Positions 34,092 through 44,995 of a stretch of DNA of 64,000 nt are shown piece after piece; within the stretch, counting starts at the first letter, position 1, and each line of letters opens with the position of its first letter. A model generated the notes under the pieces. The model saw only the letters and a program-made list of their open reading frames with translations. It was not told the origin of the DNA and searched no databases. The stretch is from positions 42,171,848-42,235,847 of the forward strand of contig CM051038.1 of the NCBI GenBank assembly GCA_027627225.1. Reading direction: 5' to 3'. Position numbers and translations under genes: made by a program. The DNA comes from Congeria kusceri (taxonomy: Eukaryota > Mollusca > Bivalvia > Myida > Dreissenidae).

Positions 34092-34601
34092 ATGCATTTC
34101 TCTGAGTCGGGGATGGAAGAACAGGCTGCCACCACTGACCAGACACATAACTGTGATATACACGTATGTGGCAAGGGTTTCCAATCTGACGCGAGTTTCC
34201 GGCGAAATGTGACGATCCACGAGTCGTTCGTCTTCGTATGCAGCATTTGTACAAAATCTTATCACAACAAGTATCAGTTGAACCGTCACGCAAAGACAAA
34301 TGTAACTGACACAAATGTTTGTTCTCAGTGTGGTAGATCATTCAGTTCAGCACTCTGCATGAAAACGCTCGAAGATACTGTACATGGTGACAAAATCAAC
34401 GATGCGAAATTTAAGTGTGATGTGTGTAGTAAGGTTTCCTCTAGAAAGCAAGCGTTCGAGGCACATTCTGCTCAACATGTCACTGCTGAGAAACAATTTA
34501 AATGCACGTCTTGTGGAAAATGGTTTATGTATAGATGTACACGTAATAGACATATCACATCATGCAATCCACAAAAGAACAAGCCATCATTACCTGTCTG
34601 A
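34092..34601 (+). pseudogene. C2H2 zinc-finger exon, copy B (recombinant, frameshifted)
   Basis: 169 codons up to a premature stop. It matches copy A except at diagnostic sites. Up to the DKIND residue (34396) it carries the copy C variants (SICTK, VTDTN, MKTLEDTVH, DKIND); from 34422 onward it carries the copy A variants (CDVCSK, CGKWF, RHITSC). One T is missing after CCATCA near 34590, so the last finger (TCLICKNEF) is out of frame and the ORF ends KPSLPV. MKTLED loses the first His of finger 3. Probably non-functional or truncated. Confidence 0.65.
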
Positions 34602-34673
34602 ATTGTAAGAACGAATTCAAGCTTGCTCGATTGTTAAAACAACATAAAGGTATTCATTTGCCGGATATGTAAT

Positions 34674-37600
34674 GACACTGTATGTTTCTTGACATTATAC
34701 AAATGTGATAGCTCAATGATGCTCAATAAGGTGCACGCTTTAAGTCAAATAACTGTTTTGTTCAAACATGATTTGTAGCCATTTTACGAAAGGTTTTCGA
34801 TTCTTTTCTCTGCTAAAATAATGCTTTGGTCACTCTGTGTGGAATATAACAAGATCCAAATGAGGTTCTGTAACCGTTTAATGATTCTATGCATTATGTT
34901 AGTGGTCAAAACTTTTTGTATGGAGTTCGAAGCAAAGTTTTTAAATAGGGTTTGATAACGTTAAAGTTGGTGTTTCTCTTACTACTTTTATGACCATTTT
35001 GGTTTTTACTGGACGTTGTTTTTGTCCAGCAGACAGTAGACAGCTGTAATGTTTCGTTATTTTAGGCCACTCCAACTTCCCTAATTGTTCTACAGATTCA
35101 CGTTCTAAAATTTCATGAAATCTTTTTTCTAAAGAAAAAATTAGTTATACCATTAACCACGAGTCTTTGATATTTTTATTTAAAAGTTACATTGTTAAAT
35201 CTTTTAACAACCTCTCTGCATAATCAAAATGCAGTTCTTAACTTTATTATGATTTCAATATGGTTGTCAAAGTGTATCTGTCCCACATTTCAATGGAAAA
35301 GTGACGTAGAATAAATGATAAATTTACTCTGGTCCTATCTTTTGACGAGCAGATTAATCATAGTTCGCCATTTATTGAATGTATACCTGCTATGTTATAT
35401 GGTCGAGAAATATTTAAGAAGTGTGCGATCTTATGATTATATTGCTTACGAGAATATGTTGAAATATCTTTGCCATTATGCTGCCATGTATACTCGATCT
35501 AGTCTTTGTATAATATGACAATCACACTGTCTATGACAATTTTTACAATTTTATATTTGTGGATCTTATAATTTGTATTGCTTGTCAAATGTTTTGTGTT
35601 CACTAAGTAACTCACTCACGAATTGGGCCCCGTTTTACTAAGCTACGTACGCAATTCTTAGACTTACGCAAATATTTTAAATTCATAGAATCTTGTTAGT
35701 TACAGATATATGCAAACTTATAGTTTCTTGAAATGTTATTATGTCCTGAATTATTAGACAACATGAGTTTCTTTGAACATATATTAATAAAGTGAAGAAA
35801 TACCTACACTGAATTTAAATTGTGTGCACACTTCTGATATTTGCGTGATATGTGATTTAATATCTTTACTAACTTGAACCATGAACGACCATTAAAAAAT
35901 TAAATAATATTTAACAAACGATGCTTTTATCAATAAGTATTTATTACTAACGGACTAATATGTGCGTACCTATATCAAATTGAAAGAAACTAATGAAAGG
36001 TAGTTGGTGAGATATATTCCATACACCATCAGTTACTAAAGTGTGGGAAAATACTGCGAATACAAATGGACATAAGGAAATGTAGTATTTGTCAACTACC
36101 TTCGAATTTTAATACAGTTTTAACTTTCTGATCTCCATATCTGCGAATACAATAATGCAGAGCAGCAGACGATGACACTCGGCCATGTTTACAAAGTGTG
36201 CACAACTCATGCGTACAACTTCGTTTAAACGAAAGGTAAGTACGATGTAAACTAAAAAACGTCTGAAACTCATGTACCAGTACGTCCGAAACTGAAGCCG
36301 TGCCGATAAAATATTATATATGTTTATGTGGTAGATACTGGCGAAGTACGTAAATCCGGATAGTACCAAAATCCGGACATTAAAAAATGCGTTTGTATTA
36401 TCAAGACCAATAATTCGATGGTATTCATTGATGCATACGCCTGTCTCAGCATGCCATCATAATTCAAGTATCAACAGAATCGATTGGGTATTTTTTCATG
36501 TACTTTCTATTGGTTTTATCTTCTTTTAAAATGTAAACATGTGCACGTGTGGGATTGAAATCAAAACAGTATCTCCAATAAATAAAGCTTTACAGTGGAA
36601 ATAATGAAAGCAAACACCAGAGAAATGTAAAGAAAGGAAGAACAACAAGAATCCGACGAACAAAGTGTAGTTGAATGTTTATTTCTTTTTTTTTTTAAAT
36701 TAAATATATTGTTTTTTAAAGTTTCGGATGTAAGTACTCTCCATCCGTATATCGAATCATCTTACAGGCCTTTTTAAACACTTCATTCGGTTACTTTTTT
36801 TTTTATAGCATTTTCACTTTTAATTTAATATTGTTCCTGTGAATATAAATTATACGTTTTGAAAACTTATGACAACTCAATTGCGAGATATTATTGTAAA
36901 AGTTTATGAAGAGATTCTAGACGTGTAGATCTAGGCTAGGCTCCTAACTACGTGTTTGTGTAGTTGTAAGCTATGACTAGTGATGGGCTGATAAATCATT
37001 TAGTCAAATAATTAGGACGAACAGAGCCATCACGTGACGATGACGATGGGAAAAAATTAATCTACGAAATTTGTACATATCATCGGTACTGCTGTAGTAC
37101 TTTTGGCCAAAACTGTATTATGTAGTAAACAAAGCGTTATTGCAAATCTAAACTGTTAAATACATTATAAATAAAATACACTGTACATCTAATGCAATAT
37201 ACAACGCTATAAAACTTTCCTTATAGATTGGCACTGTGATCACTAAAAGATGTTTATGATTTTATATGCATTTTAGTATGGATTTGTTAATGATATATAA
37301 TATATCATTTATGTAATACACATTGCACAAGCAAATTTTTGCCTTTCATTTTAAGATCGTAAAATGTATTCTAGTTGTATGTACATGCAGTTTCTTATTT
37401 AAAAACAACTTGTACCAAGTTTAGTTTCGAGACATTGTGCGTTTTAAATTACACGTATAACCGACAAATCGCTAAATTGTTAATGGAGAGAGGTGTTCAT
37501 TGTTTTACTCTACATCTTATCTATTAATTTCGTTTGTAGGTATAATTTTATTATGGTTTTATTAATAAAATATTCAACTCATTTTGTTCAAACTAAGAGC

Positions 37601-37864
37601 AAGTTTAACCAAATAAATTTACACACATTTAAGTTAATAAAAAATGATTGGATAACGTATTTTTAATGAAAAAAAAAATCCACATATTAATTTAGTCAGG
37701 ATATTTGTATTAATCAGTCATTTCTGGTTCTGATTAATCAACGAATATTTTAGGACATATTCCAATCTCTAGCTAACACGATGAAGCGGTTCAAACTGAT
37801 AGCATTCTTCGTATTTGAATTATGTCTAAGTAATAAGTTATTCAGGGGGGTGAACGTATTTAGC
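34674..37864. other. Unit B spacer, non-coding
   Basis: Duplicate of 29634-32818; no exon seen. Confidence 0.55.
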
Positions 37865-38292
37865 ATCGAGTCATTTTTAAGTGAGCGATTAGCATCGAGT
37901 AACTAAGATGGCGGCGTAATCGCATTTTTTGTCTAAAACTGACTATTCTTTAAGCTGGTAAGTGGTTTAAAATATGTTTGTTTGAGCATAAACGTGCCTA
38001 TCGTGTGGTCCTGTGATTAAACTTCACTCAGTTTTTTATCGTACCTTCCTAGCAGCTAGAATAAAACGTTATTGAAGTCATAATGAATCACCATGTTTGT
38101 TTACACCTTTCAAAACGAGTTATTTTCAGTTTTCGAGTTGTTTAAGAGACGCTATAAGAGGTTGTTGTATATAAATTCGATGTTTTAATATGTAAACTAA
38201 CCGTATTTAGACTTTCTTTTCAATTTGCACCACATCTGGGGCCTATACGGCCGAACAAAACTCGTTTATGCATATTTTGGCATCGAGTAATC
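37865..38292 (+). repeat. CATCGAGTAA-bounded element, copy 2
   Basis: Same structure as 32819-33276, including AAGATGGCGGCG and GTAAGT. It has only one CATCGAGTAA at the right end, as if the intervening 33 bp had been deleted between the two direct repeats. Confidence 0.6.
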
Positions 38293-38677
38293 GGAATATA
38301 CGTGAAGATAATGTCGTATTAGTCATTAAATTATTACGATTTACACATAAGGACATAGAGGATATTTGTTGATTTCTGTATAATATCGTATTTTATTCAC
38401 GAGTGTTCATAGAACATATCTATTTTATTTGATCACAAATGAAATAAAATATTCGATCTTAAAAAGAAATTAACAAATTTTGTTTTTATTTTATGTATTT
38501 TCTCGCTCTTTTTTACGTTTTAATTGCTAACTGATACGGTTTTGTTGGAAAATTTCGCGGGAATCATAACGGCATAATGATACGTCAATTCACAATGTTC
38601 AGTCCGGGATCGATGATGTCCGTTTTCTTTACTGTATCAAATTGGGAACCAGTGTGAAACAGTTACATTTACCAGAG

Positions 38678-38712
38678 TGGTAATTTTCACTGTTTCAAAC
38701 AGTGAATTACCA
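38678..38712. repeat. Near-perfect short hairpin, unit B copy
   Basis: Same hairpin as 33661-33695. Confidence 0.5.
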
Positions 38713-39111
38713 TTTTTGTGTTTACTGATAAACCACATGAAAGCATAAAATAAAAAAACAGTATTATTTCTGTTGAATATTACTGTAAACATCTCCAACG
38801 TTTAAACGTTACAGAGTAAATATGTTACCAAAATCAGCAGTGCATGTTAACGGATTATGTTAACAATAACACGTTAAAAACATGCCACATGCCATTTTGG
38901 GCTTTTCATAGACTGCTGTACCTTGTGTCAACGGGAACATATATTTAATTACGTAGGAATATGAAGTGTTTAAAACTGAAAGAAAATGTCATTACTTTCT
39001 GCAAAAAAAAAAACGTGCTTGAAATTTGTTTCAGACAAAATATTATAAAAAAGTATTTTTGTCATTAAAATACTCGCATTCTCAATATATGGCTATTCAA
39101 TAGTGCAGACA

Positions 39112-39772
39112 ATGCATTTCTCTGAGTCGAAGATGGAAGAACAGGCTGCCACCACTGGCCAGACACATGACTGTGATATACACGTATGTGGCAAGGGTTT
39201 CCAATCTGACGCGAGTTTCCGGCGAAATGTGACGATCCACGAGTCGTTCGTCTTCGTATGCAGCATTTGTACAAAATCTTATCACAACAAGTATCAGTTG
39301 AACCGTCACGCAAAGACAAATGTAACTGACACAAATGTTTGTTCTCAGTGTGGTAGATCATTCAGTTCAGCACTCTGCATGAAAACGCTCGAAGATACTG
39401 TACATGGTGACAAAATCAACGATGCGAAATTTAAGTGTGATTTGTGTAGTAAGGTTTCTTCTAGTAAGCAAGCGTTCGAGGCACATGCTGCTCAACATGT
39501 CACTGCGGAGAAACAATTTAAATGCACGTCTTGTGGAAACGGATTTATGTATAGATGTACACTTAATAGATAAATCATGCAATCCACAAAAGAACAAAAC
39601 ATCATTTACCTGTCCGATTTGTAAGAACGAATTCAAGCTTGCTCGATTGTTAAAACAACATAAACCTATTCATTTGCCACCAGCGTATACGTGTCATGTT
39701 TGCAGGAAAGCCTTCCGATGGAAGAGTTGCCTTCAACTACATACACAGAAATGCTTAGTCGAATCTCAGTGA
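39112..39772 (+). pseudogene. C2H2 zinc-finger exon, copy C (frameshifted, extra finger)
   Basis: The first frame runs 39112-39573 and stops after CTLNR because 5 bp are missing relative to AGACATATCACATCATGC in copy A. The other frame continues to 39772 and encodes finger 6 (FTCPICKNEF..KQHKPIH). An additional finger absent from A and B follows (YTCHVCRKAFRWKSCLQLH, ending QKC) with stop after LVESQ. So C preserves the longer ancestral C-terminus but is broken upstream. CGNGF replaces CGKWF in finger 5. Confidence 0.65.
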
Positions 39773-40365
39773 CAATTACGTATCTTGAATATTTCTCATC
39801 AACCGGATATGTATTGACACTGCATGTTTCTTTACATTATGCAAATGCGATAGAACAATCTTTTTTTCTAAAGAAAAAATTGTTGTACCATAAACCACGA
39901 GTCTTTGATATTTGTATTTTAAAGTTACATTGTTAACTCTTTTAACAACCTCTCTGCATAATCAAAATGCAGTTCTTAATTTTATTATGATTTCAATATT
40001 TTGTTTAAGTTTATCTCGCCCCAATTGCAATGGCAAAGTAACGAAGAACAAATGATTTATTAACTCTGGTCCTATTTTTGACGAGCAGATTAATCACATA
40101 GTTCGCCATTTATTGAATGTATACCTGCTATGTTATATGGTCGAGAAATATTTAAGATGTGTGCAAATCTTATGATTATATTGCTTACGAGAATATGTTG
40201 AAATATCTTTGCCATTATGATGCCATGTATACGCGATCTAGTCTTTTATATAATATGACAATCACAATGTCTATGACAATTGTGATAAGTTTATATTTGT
40301 GGATCTTATAATCAATATTTATTGTCAAATGTTTTGTGTTCACTAAGTAACTCACTCACCAATTG

Positions 40366-40546
40366 GGCCCCGTTTAACTAAGCTACGTACGCAATTTTTA
40401 GACTTACACACATATTATAAATTCATAGAATCTTATTAGTTACAAATATATGCAAACTAATAGTTTCTTGAAATGTTATTATGTCCTGAATTTAAATTGT
40501 GTGCGTACTTCAGATATTTGCGTGAGTAGCTTAGTAAACCGGGGCC
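40366..40546. repeat. MITE with GGCCCCG..ACTAAGCTAC inverted ends
   Basis: The left end GGCCCCGTTTAACTAAGCTA (40366) and right end TAGCTTAGTAAACCGGGGCC (40546) are inverted copies. In units A and B only the left end remains (near 30590 and 35626). Confidence 0.6.
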
Positions 40547-42337
40547 AAAAGTCTTTCAAACTTGCAATTAGCCATTATATACGAGCATTAATCTGTATCG
40601 TTATTAATGCGTGTATAACATAGTGTAGTTTTGCACTCAGGGACAAGTCTAAAACGATTTTGTGGTCAGTAAATAAAGTCAAAGTGACCTTTTTAGAATT
40701 ATTCACAGCTTCTAGCACTATCCAGCACATAGCTGGTGTCATATACGTTTTGTGGATATTACCATTCTATTTCATTACGAATACAAAATATAGTCTAAGA
40801 ATGATGATTTTTTGTTAAATGTATTGAACTTGTACGTTTAAAAGTCGTTTAAATGGTAAAAACAGCGTTTTTTAGTATAACGTTTGCAAGTATTATGCAT
40901 GTAGGTGTGCAGAATACTTAAAATATTTTTATCAGTTTTCAGATTTGCGATCCAGTAAATCTCTAAGAACTTTCACTTCGCGTGATTTTGCTATCTAAAT
41001 CAGTACGTATAAATATAATTCCATCTTATTATCCATATTTTTGAATAAATTTGTAAAAGTATATTGAATTAACAAATTCATTTTAGCCATAGTTTCATGA
41101 GTTAATGCGTCTGAAATTTTGTTTTCTTTGAAGGACGTTTACATAAATAATTCGGACGAATACAAACAGATAAGATTCCAAACATTTACAGTATAGGATT
41201 ATTTATTTCCCAATTTTAGTCATCGTTTACAAGTAACTATATAAACGAATAAGCCTAAAATAAAATTATTTACATATTTAAATATTCTGCTGAAAATCAT
41301 AAATTTTTTTCACTTATGCAATGAAGGCATATTAACAATCACGTTGTACGAAATGTTTTATTCTTATTCTTTATGTTTCTTTTTGTACATGTAGAATTTA
41401 TCTACTGTTTCGGCAAAAATGTTATTTTTGACTGTTTGTTTGTTTAGTTTATTACAATTTGTTCAGTTATTGCATTCTTCTTATGATATATAAACACTGT
41501 TGTTCTAACGGTTCTTTACAGTCTACATTATTAGGCTTTCCAAATTAGAAAATGCATGAATGTTACCCAGACAGTAAATCATCGCAATCCATACAAACGT
41601 TAATCAGAGAATGTCTACAACAAGTTTTTAGAAAATCTGGAATCTCTGGAAAATTTTAGTTATTTGAAATCTGTATAAAATGGAAAAACTGACACAATTG
41701 CATTTCTTTAATTAACAAATAGACAAATGCACGAACCAGCCTTGTAGTTTTGATTTAGCTTCCGATGTGAATCACACTTGTAAACACAATATGTGTGTGT
41801 CATGATAGAGTTGATGACACCTTGTTAAGCTAAAAATTGTCTTAAACAATATGTATAAACAAAGCACAGTGAATAAATATTTGAATATCACTGTCTATTA
41901 TAGATCAATCATTATGCAAAATGGTTATGTTGTTTTATATTTAGAAAAGTTACCCCATCTTCTTCATGCGTTTATATTTTTCCAATCATGTTAATAGCTG
42001 TGATTCGTTTATTTGTGATTTGTTTTATATTTCTAATAAAAGTAAAATAGTTATGATTGTGTTTGTGTTTGCCTTACAAAATGGATACATGAAATAATGC
42101 TATTAAAAGGCAAACTTAAATGCTTACATATAAAACTTTCAGATAACAATAATAGTATAGGCTCCAACAAAAACTTTACTCGCTTTACTCATAGAAAATA
42201 CGGCAATACATCATAAACTTAGACAATAGCAAGCATGTTCCGAACAGTTTTAAAGTTATTCGAGGTTAAGTTGACAATAATCCAAAATAATGTTTTCACG
42301 CGATTAAAAAATAATCCACTTTTTTTCTAAATCAACC
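40547..42337. other. Non-coding, AT-rich
   Basis: No exon or defined repeat recognised. TTTATT at 42008-42013 would be AATAAA on the minus strand, about 330 bp beyond the stop of the gene at 42338. Confidence 0.5.
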
Positions 42338-44921
42338 CTAGGAAACCGGATGCTGGAACTTATTGAAGCAAATGCTCTCAGGTTTCCTCTGAAATACCGC
42401 GTCTAAGTGAAGGAAGTATCCTAGTTTAGTGAACTTTGTAGTGGTACCGCACTGGCTGTACGCCTTTCGGTTTTGAATTCCACTTGCTGACAGTTCCGCG
42501 TTTTTCACGTGTTTATCCCTTCCTCTGATCGAATTCGTGGTTACTGAAACAATAAAAGAATAAAAATTCAAGGGATTATTTCAACGACAAGGGCCTCAAA
42601 TTGTGTTAAAATAAAGTTCAAATTATGATATTAATAGTGATTAAACATGTTTAAAAAAGAAAATAGAATATGAAGAGTTTGGACATTCTGAGATAAATAC
42701 AAGTAGTGTTTGTTTTTTCCCTTTCCATGTTCACGGTTTGACGTCATAATAGTGAGTATTTTGAATAATCATAATGTACAAACGTGTGTTCATATTGCAC
42801 AGCTAGTTAAAGCGCTGTATACTAAGGATGGCACCTAAGTCGTGAGTTCGAAACCCGCTTGGATTGTTTTTAGAAGTTTTTTTTTCACTAGCCACATATA
42901 CAGACTGCCACTCAAGTACCACGAAGCTTGGCTTCTATTTCATGTTTACCTTTTCTCTGGGTTTAAAAACATATACGCATATTTGTAAAAGCAAATCATA
43001 TTTGTTAAAAATATAAAGAGACTTTTTTCCCGTGAATCACAATCGCATTGTACAGTTTTGTTATAATAAACGACTAATACTACATCCAGTTTCCGTGAAT
43101 GAATTTACCGGACTATGATTTTCGGCAGACGTGATGTTCCATTGTCACTAGTATTCTGTCGGGATTCTGCCGAACTCAGTACTGGGCTGTTGTCATTGTT
43201 AGAAGCCGAGAAACGGCCGTCATCATCTGATGCTGTATTGGACGCCCCAATATCATGCGGAACTTCATAGGCTCTCGATTTGGATGTCTTCAGTTTGAAT
43301 GGCCTGCGTATACAATGTGTTACGAACATAACATTTATTTAATAAATACAAAGTTGAAACCAGGAATGTGGCATGACTGGAAGTAAGCTGGCGATTTTAT
43401 TACAGCAGACGAATTAATTACATGACGTTGCCTATCATCAACTTGATAACTGACGAATGCGAATGAACATCATAAGAACATATTTTAGGCGTAAATATGT
43501 TTGTTTCAGCTTACCCGACCTACCCTAAATAGACCGACCCTTAAACATTTTATAGAGTTCGTCGTTATCTTTTCTTTTTTCAAATAAATAAATTATTATT
43601 TTTGTTTTAATAAGTGTTTTGTTTTGATGGCATTAGTAATATTATTAATATGTTTTGAATGTTCATTGAGTTTTAGAAGTTAACCATTTACTAAATAAAA
43701 AGGCCCTACTTACCTACCCTATTTTAGCTCATGTAATCTGAAGCAAACTAATTTTTCATGCCTTACTACCGGTAAAATATAAATATTTTTAAAGCTTTAA
43801 GACCTGTGGGGTGGATAGCGCACTAATACTGTTGTGAGTTCTTACCCTGCCCCCCCCCCACCCACCGTACCCGTTTCCAATTTGCTTATTATTCTTCATG
43901 TATGTATGTTCGTATGTACGTACATATGTACGTGTATTTGCTTGTGTATATAATATACATGCTGAAATAAATTATTACGACATTTATTTTATTTTCATAA
44001 TTTAGTAAATCAAAAATGTACACTTAAAAAAGAAACTTAAATAAACACTGTTATTAAATTATGCAAACTGGTATTGAATTTATACGTTTCATTCTAACAA
44101 AAATTAAATTGGATGTTAATTGATCTAAAACGGGTTGTACCGGGATAAATTTTAAAACAGACACAACATTATTCTTTCAAAGTGTGCAAAACAATACAAA
44201 TTCGAGAGTACCTTCACGGTTTATTCCCATTACTCGATGCACAAATATGTGCATAAACCAGATTTTTTGGCCGTATAGGCCCCAGCTGTGGTGCAAATTA
44301 AAAAGAAAGTATAAATACGTGTATTTTAAATATTAAAACATCGAAGTTATATACAACAACCTCTTATAGCGTCTCTTAAACAACTCAGAAACTGAAAATA
44401 AATCGTTTTGAAAGGTGTAAACAAATATCGTGGTTCATTATGACTTCAATAACTTTTTTTATTCTAGCTGTTACGAAGGTATGATAAAAAAAACCGAATG
44501 AAGTTTAATCACAGGACCACACGATAGGTACGTTTATGTTTAAAAAAATATTGTTTTAACCCACTTACCAGCTTAAAGAATCTTCAGTTTTAGACAAAAA
44601 CTGCCATTACGCCGCCATCTTGTTTACTCGATGCAAAGCGCTCACTTAAAAATAACTCGAAATTTATATGTAGTTTATAAAATACAGTATTTTGAAATTT
44701 TTAACTTAAGAAAAAATATTTTAAGAAACACTAAAGTTGTTCCTGGAATATGGACCCAGGGTACTGGCTGGTCTTTGCTTAGGAGGCATACACAGGCAAA
44801 AGAGCTCGAATTTAGGCTTCTAGCAACATTATCGAATATAAATACAAAATTACCACTTACTTTTAGCAGCAGCTGCGTAAAGAAGAGTAAATAATAACAC
44901 AATAATCAGTATATTCCTCAT
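42338..44921 (-). CDS. Small secreted protein, two exons (88 aa predicted)
   Basis: Exon 1 (44921-44861) encodes MRNILIIVLLFTLLYAAAAK, a clear signal peptide, and ends at a donor A|GTAAGT with one base of the next codon. Exon 2 (42543-42338) follows an acceptor TATTGTTTCAG and begins two bases before a codon, so the phases fit exactly (joined codon ATA). It encodes TTNSIRGRDKHVKNAELSAS and continues to a stop after FQHPVS. The mature part is basic, with two Cys and no recognised family; it could be a secreted peptide or matrix protein. The 2.3-kb intron would contain two TIR elements, a SINE and another possible exon (43105-43303). The promoter at 44966-44995 supports exon 1. The pairing of exons is inferred. 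Confidence 0.5.
42706..42880 (+). mobile_element. tRNA-derived SINE, single-unit copy
   Basis: GTGTTTGTTTTTTCCCTTTC..TTTGACGTCATAATAGTGAG matches the leader at 9791. The head CACAGCTAGTTAAAGCGC..GGCACCTAAGTCGTGAGTTC and GAAACCC give A and B boxes. One unit only, against four in the 9791 copy. Confidence 0.65.
43105..43303 (-). CDS. Orphan terminal exon, Ser/Asp/Asn-rich tail
   Basis: On the minus strand the acceptor TTGTATACGCAG precedes an open frame (one base, then 65 codons) that ends in TAA at 43105-43107. It reads PFKLKTSKSRAYEVPHDIGA followed by a Ser/Asn/Asp-rich tail ending PKIIVR. It looks like a cytoplasmic or disordered C-terminus. Its phase (two bases needed from the previous exon) is incompatible with the signal-peptide exon at 44861, so either an intermediate exon is missing or it belongs to another gene. 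No family recognised. Confidence 0.35.
43498..43748. repeat. Inverted-repeat element, TGTTTGTTT family, copy 3
   Basis: It begins TGTTTGTTTCAGCTTACCCG after TA (43496-43497) and ends TCTGAAGCAAAC before TA (43749-43750). The interior CCTACCCTA words and AGTGTTTTGTTTTGATGGC match copy 2 in reverse. Confidence 0.65.
43800..43865. repeat. Possible SINE remnant with poly-C tract
   Basis: GGTGGATAGCGCACTAA and GTGAGTTCTTACCC loosely resemble tRNA A and B boxes. They are followed by a run of C (about 10) and CCCACCCACC. Confidence 0.3.
44230..44660 (-). repeat. CATCGAGTAA-bounded element, copy 3 (inverted)
   Basis: Reverse complement of 32819-33276: TTACTCGATGC at 44230, CGCCGCCATCTTGTTTACTC with GATGC near 44608-44634, and ACTCGA ending at 44660. 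More diverged than copies 1 and 2, so it predates the tandem duplication. It lies in the putative intron of the small secreted gene. Confidence 0.6.
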
Positions 44922-44965
44922 AATGGATATCGAAACGCTGCAAACTGTTTGACAGTTGTTTGCAA

Positions 44966-44995
44966 TTTTATATATGACGTAATGCAATGACGTCA
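44966..44995 (-). promoter_or_regulatory. CRE/TATA promoter of the small secreted gene
   Basis: On the minus strand, in order: TGACGTCA (44995-44988), a half-CRE TTACGTCA (44982-44975) and TATATAAAA (44974-44966). The expected start site, about 30 bp downstream, falls near 44940, giving a 5' UTR of about 20 nt before the ATG at 44921. Confidence 0.5.

Larger units (their letters stand above)
34070..39090 (+). repeat. Tandem duplication unit B (about 5.02 kb)
   Basis: Near-identical to unit A over its length. Small differences include loss of about 33 bp between the paired CATCGAGTAA repeats near 38281 and a few homopolymer changes. Confidence 0.85.
39090..40546 (+). repeat. Partial tandem unit C
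   Basis: Homologous to units A and B from the zinc-finger exon through the 3' flank, but it lacks about 390 bp present in A and B (A coordinates about 29670-30080). Homology ends at the right inverted end of a small element at 40546. It is more diverged from A and B than they are from each other in the 3' part. Confidence 0.75.
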
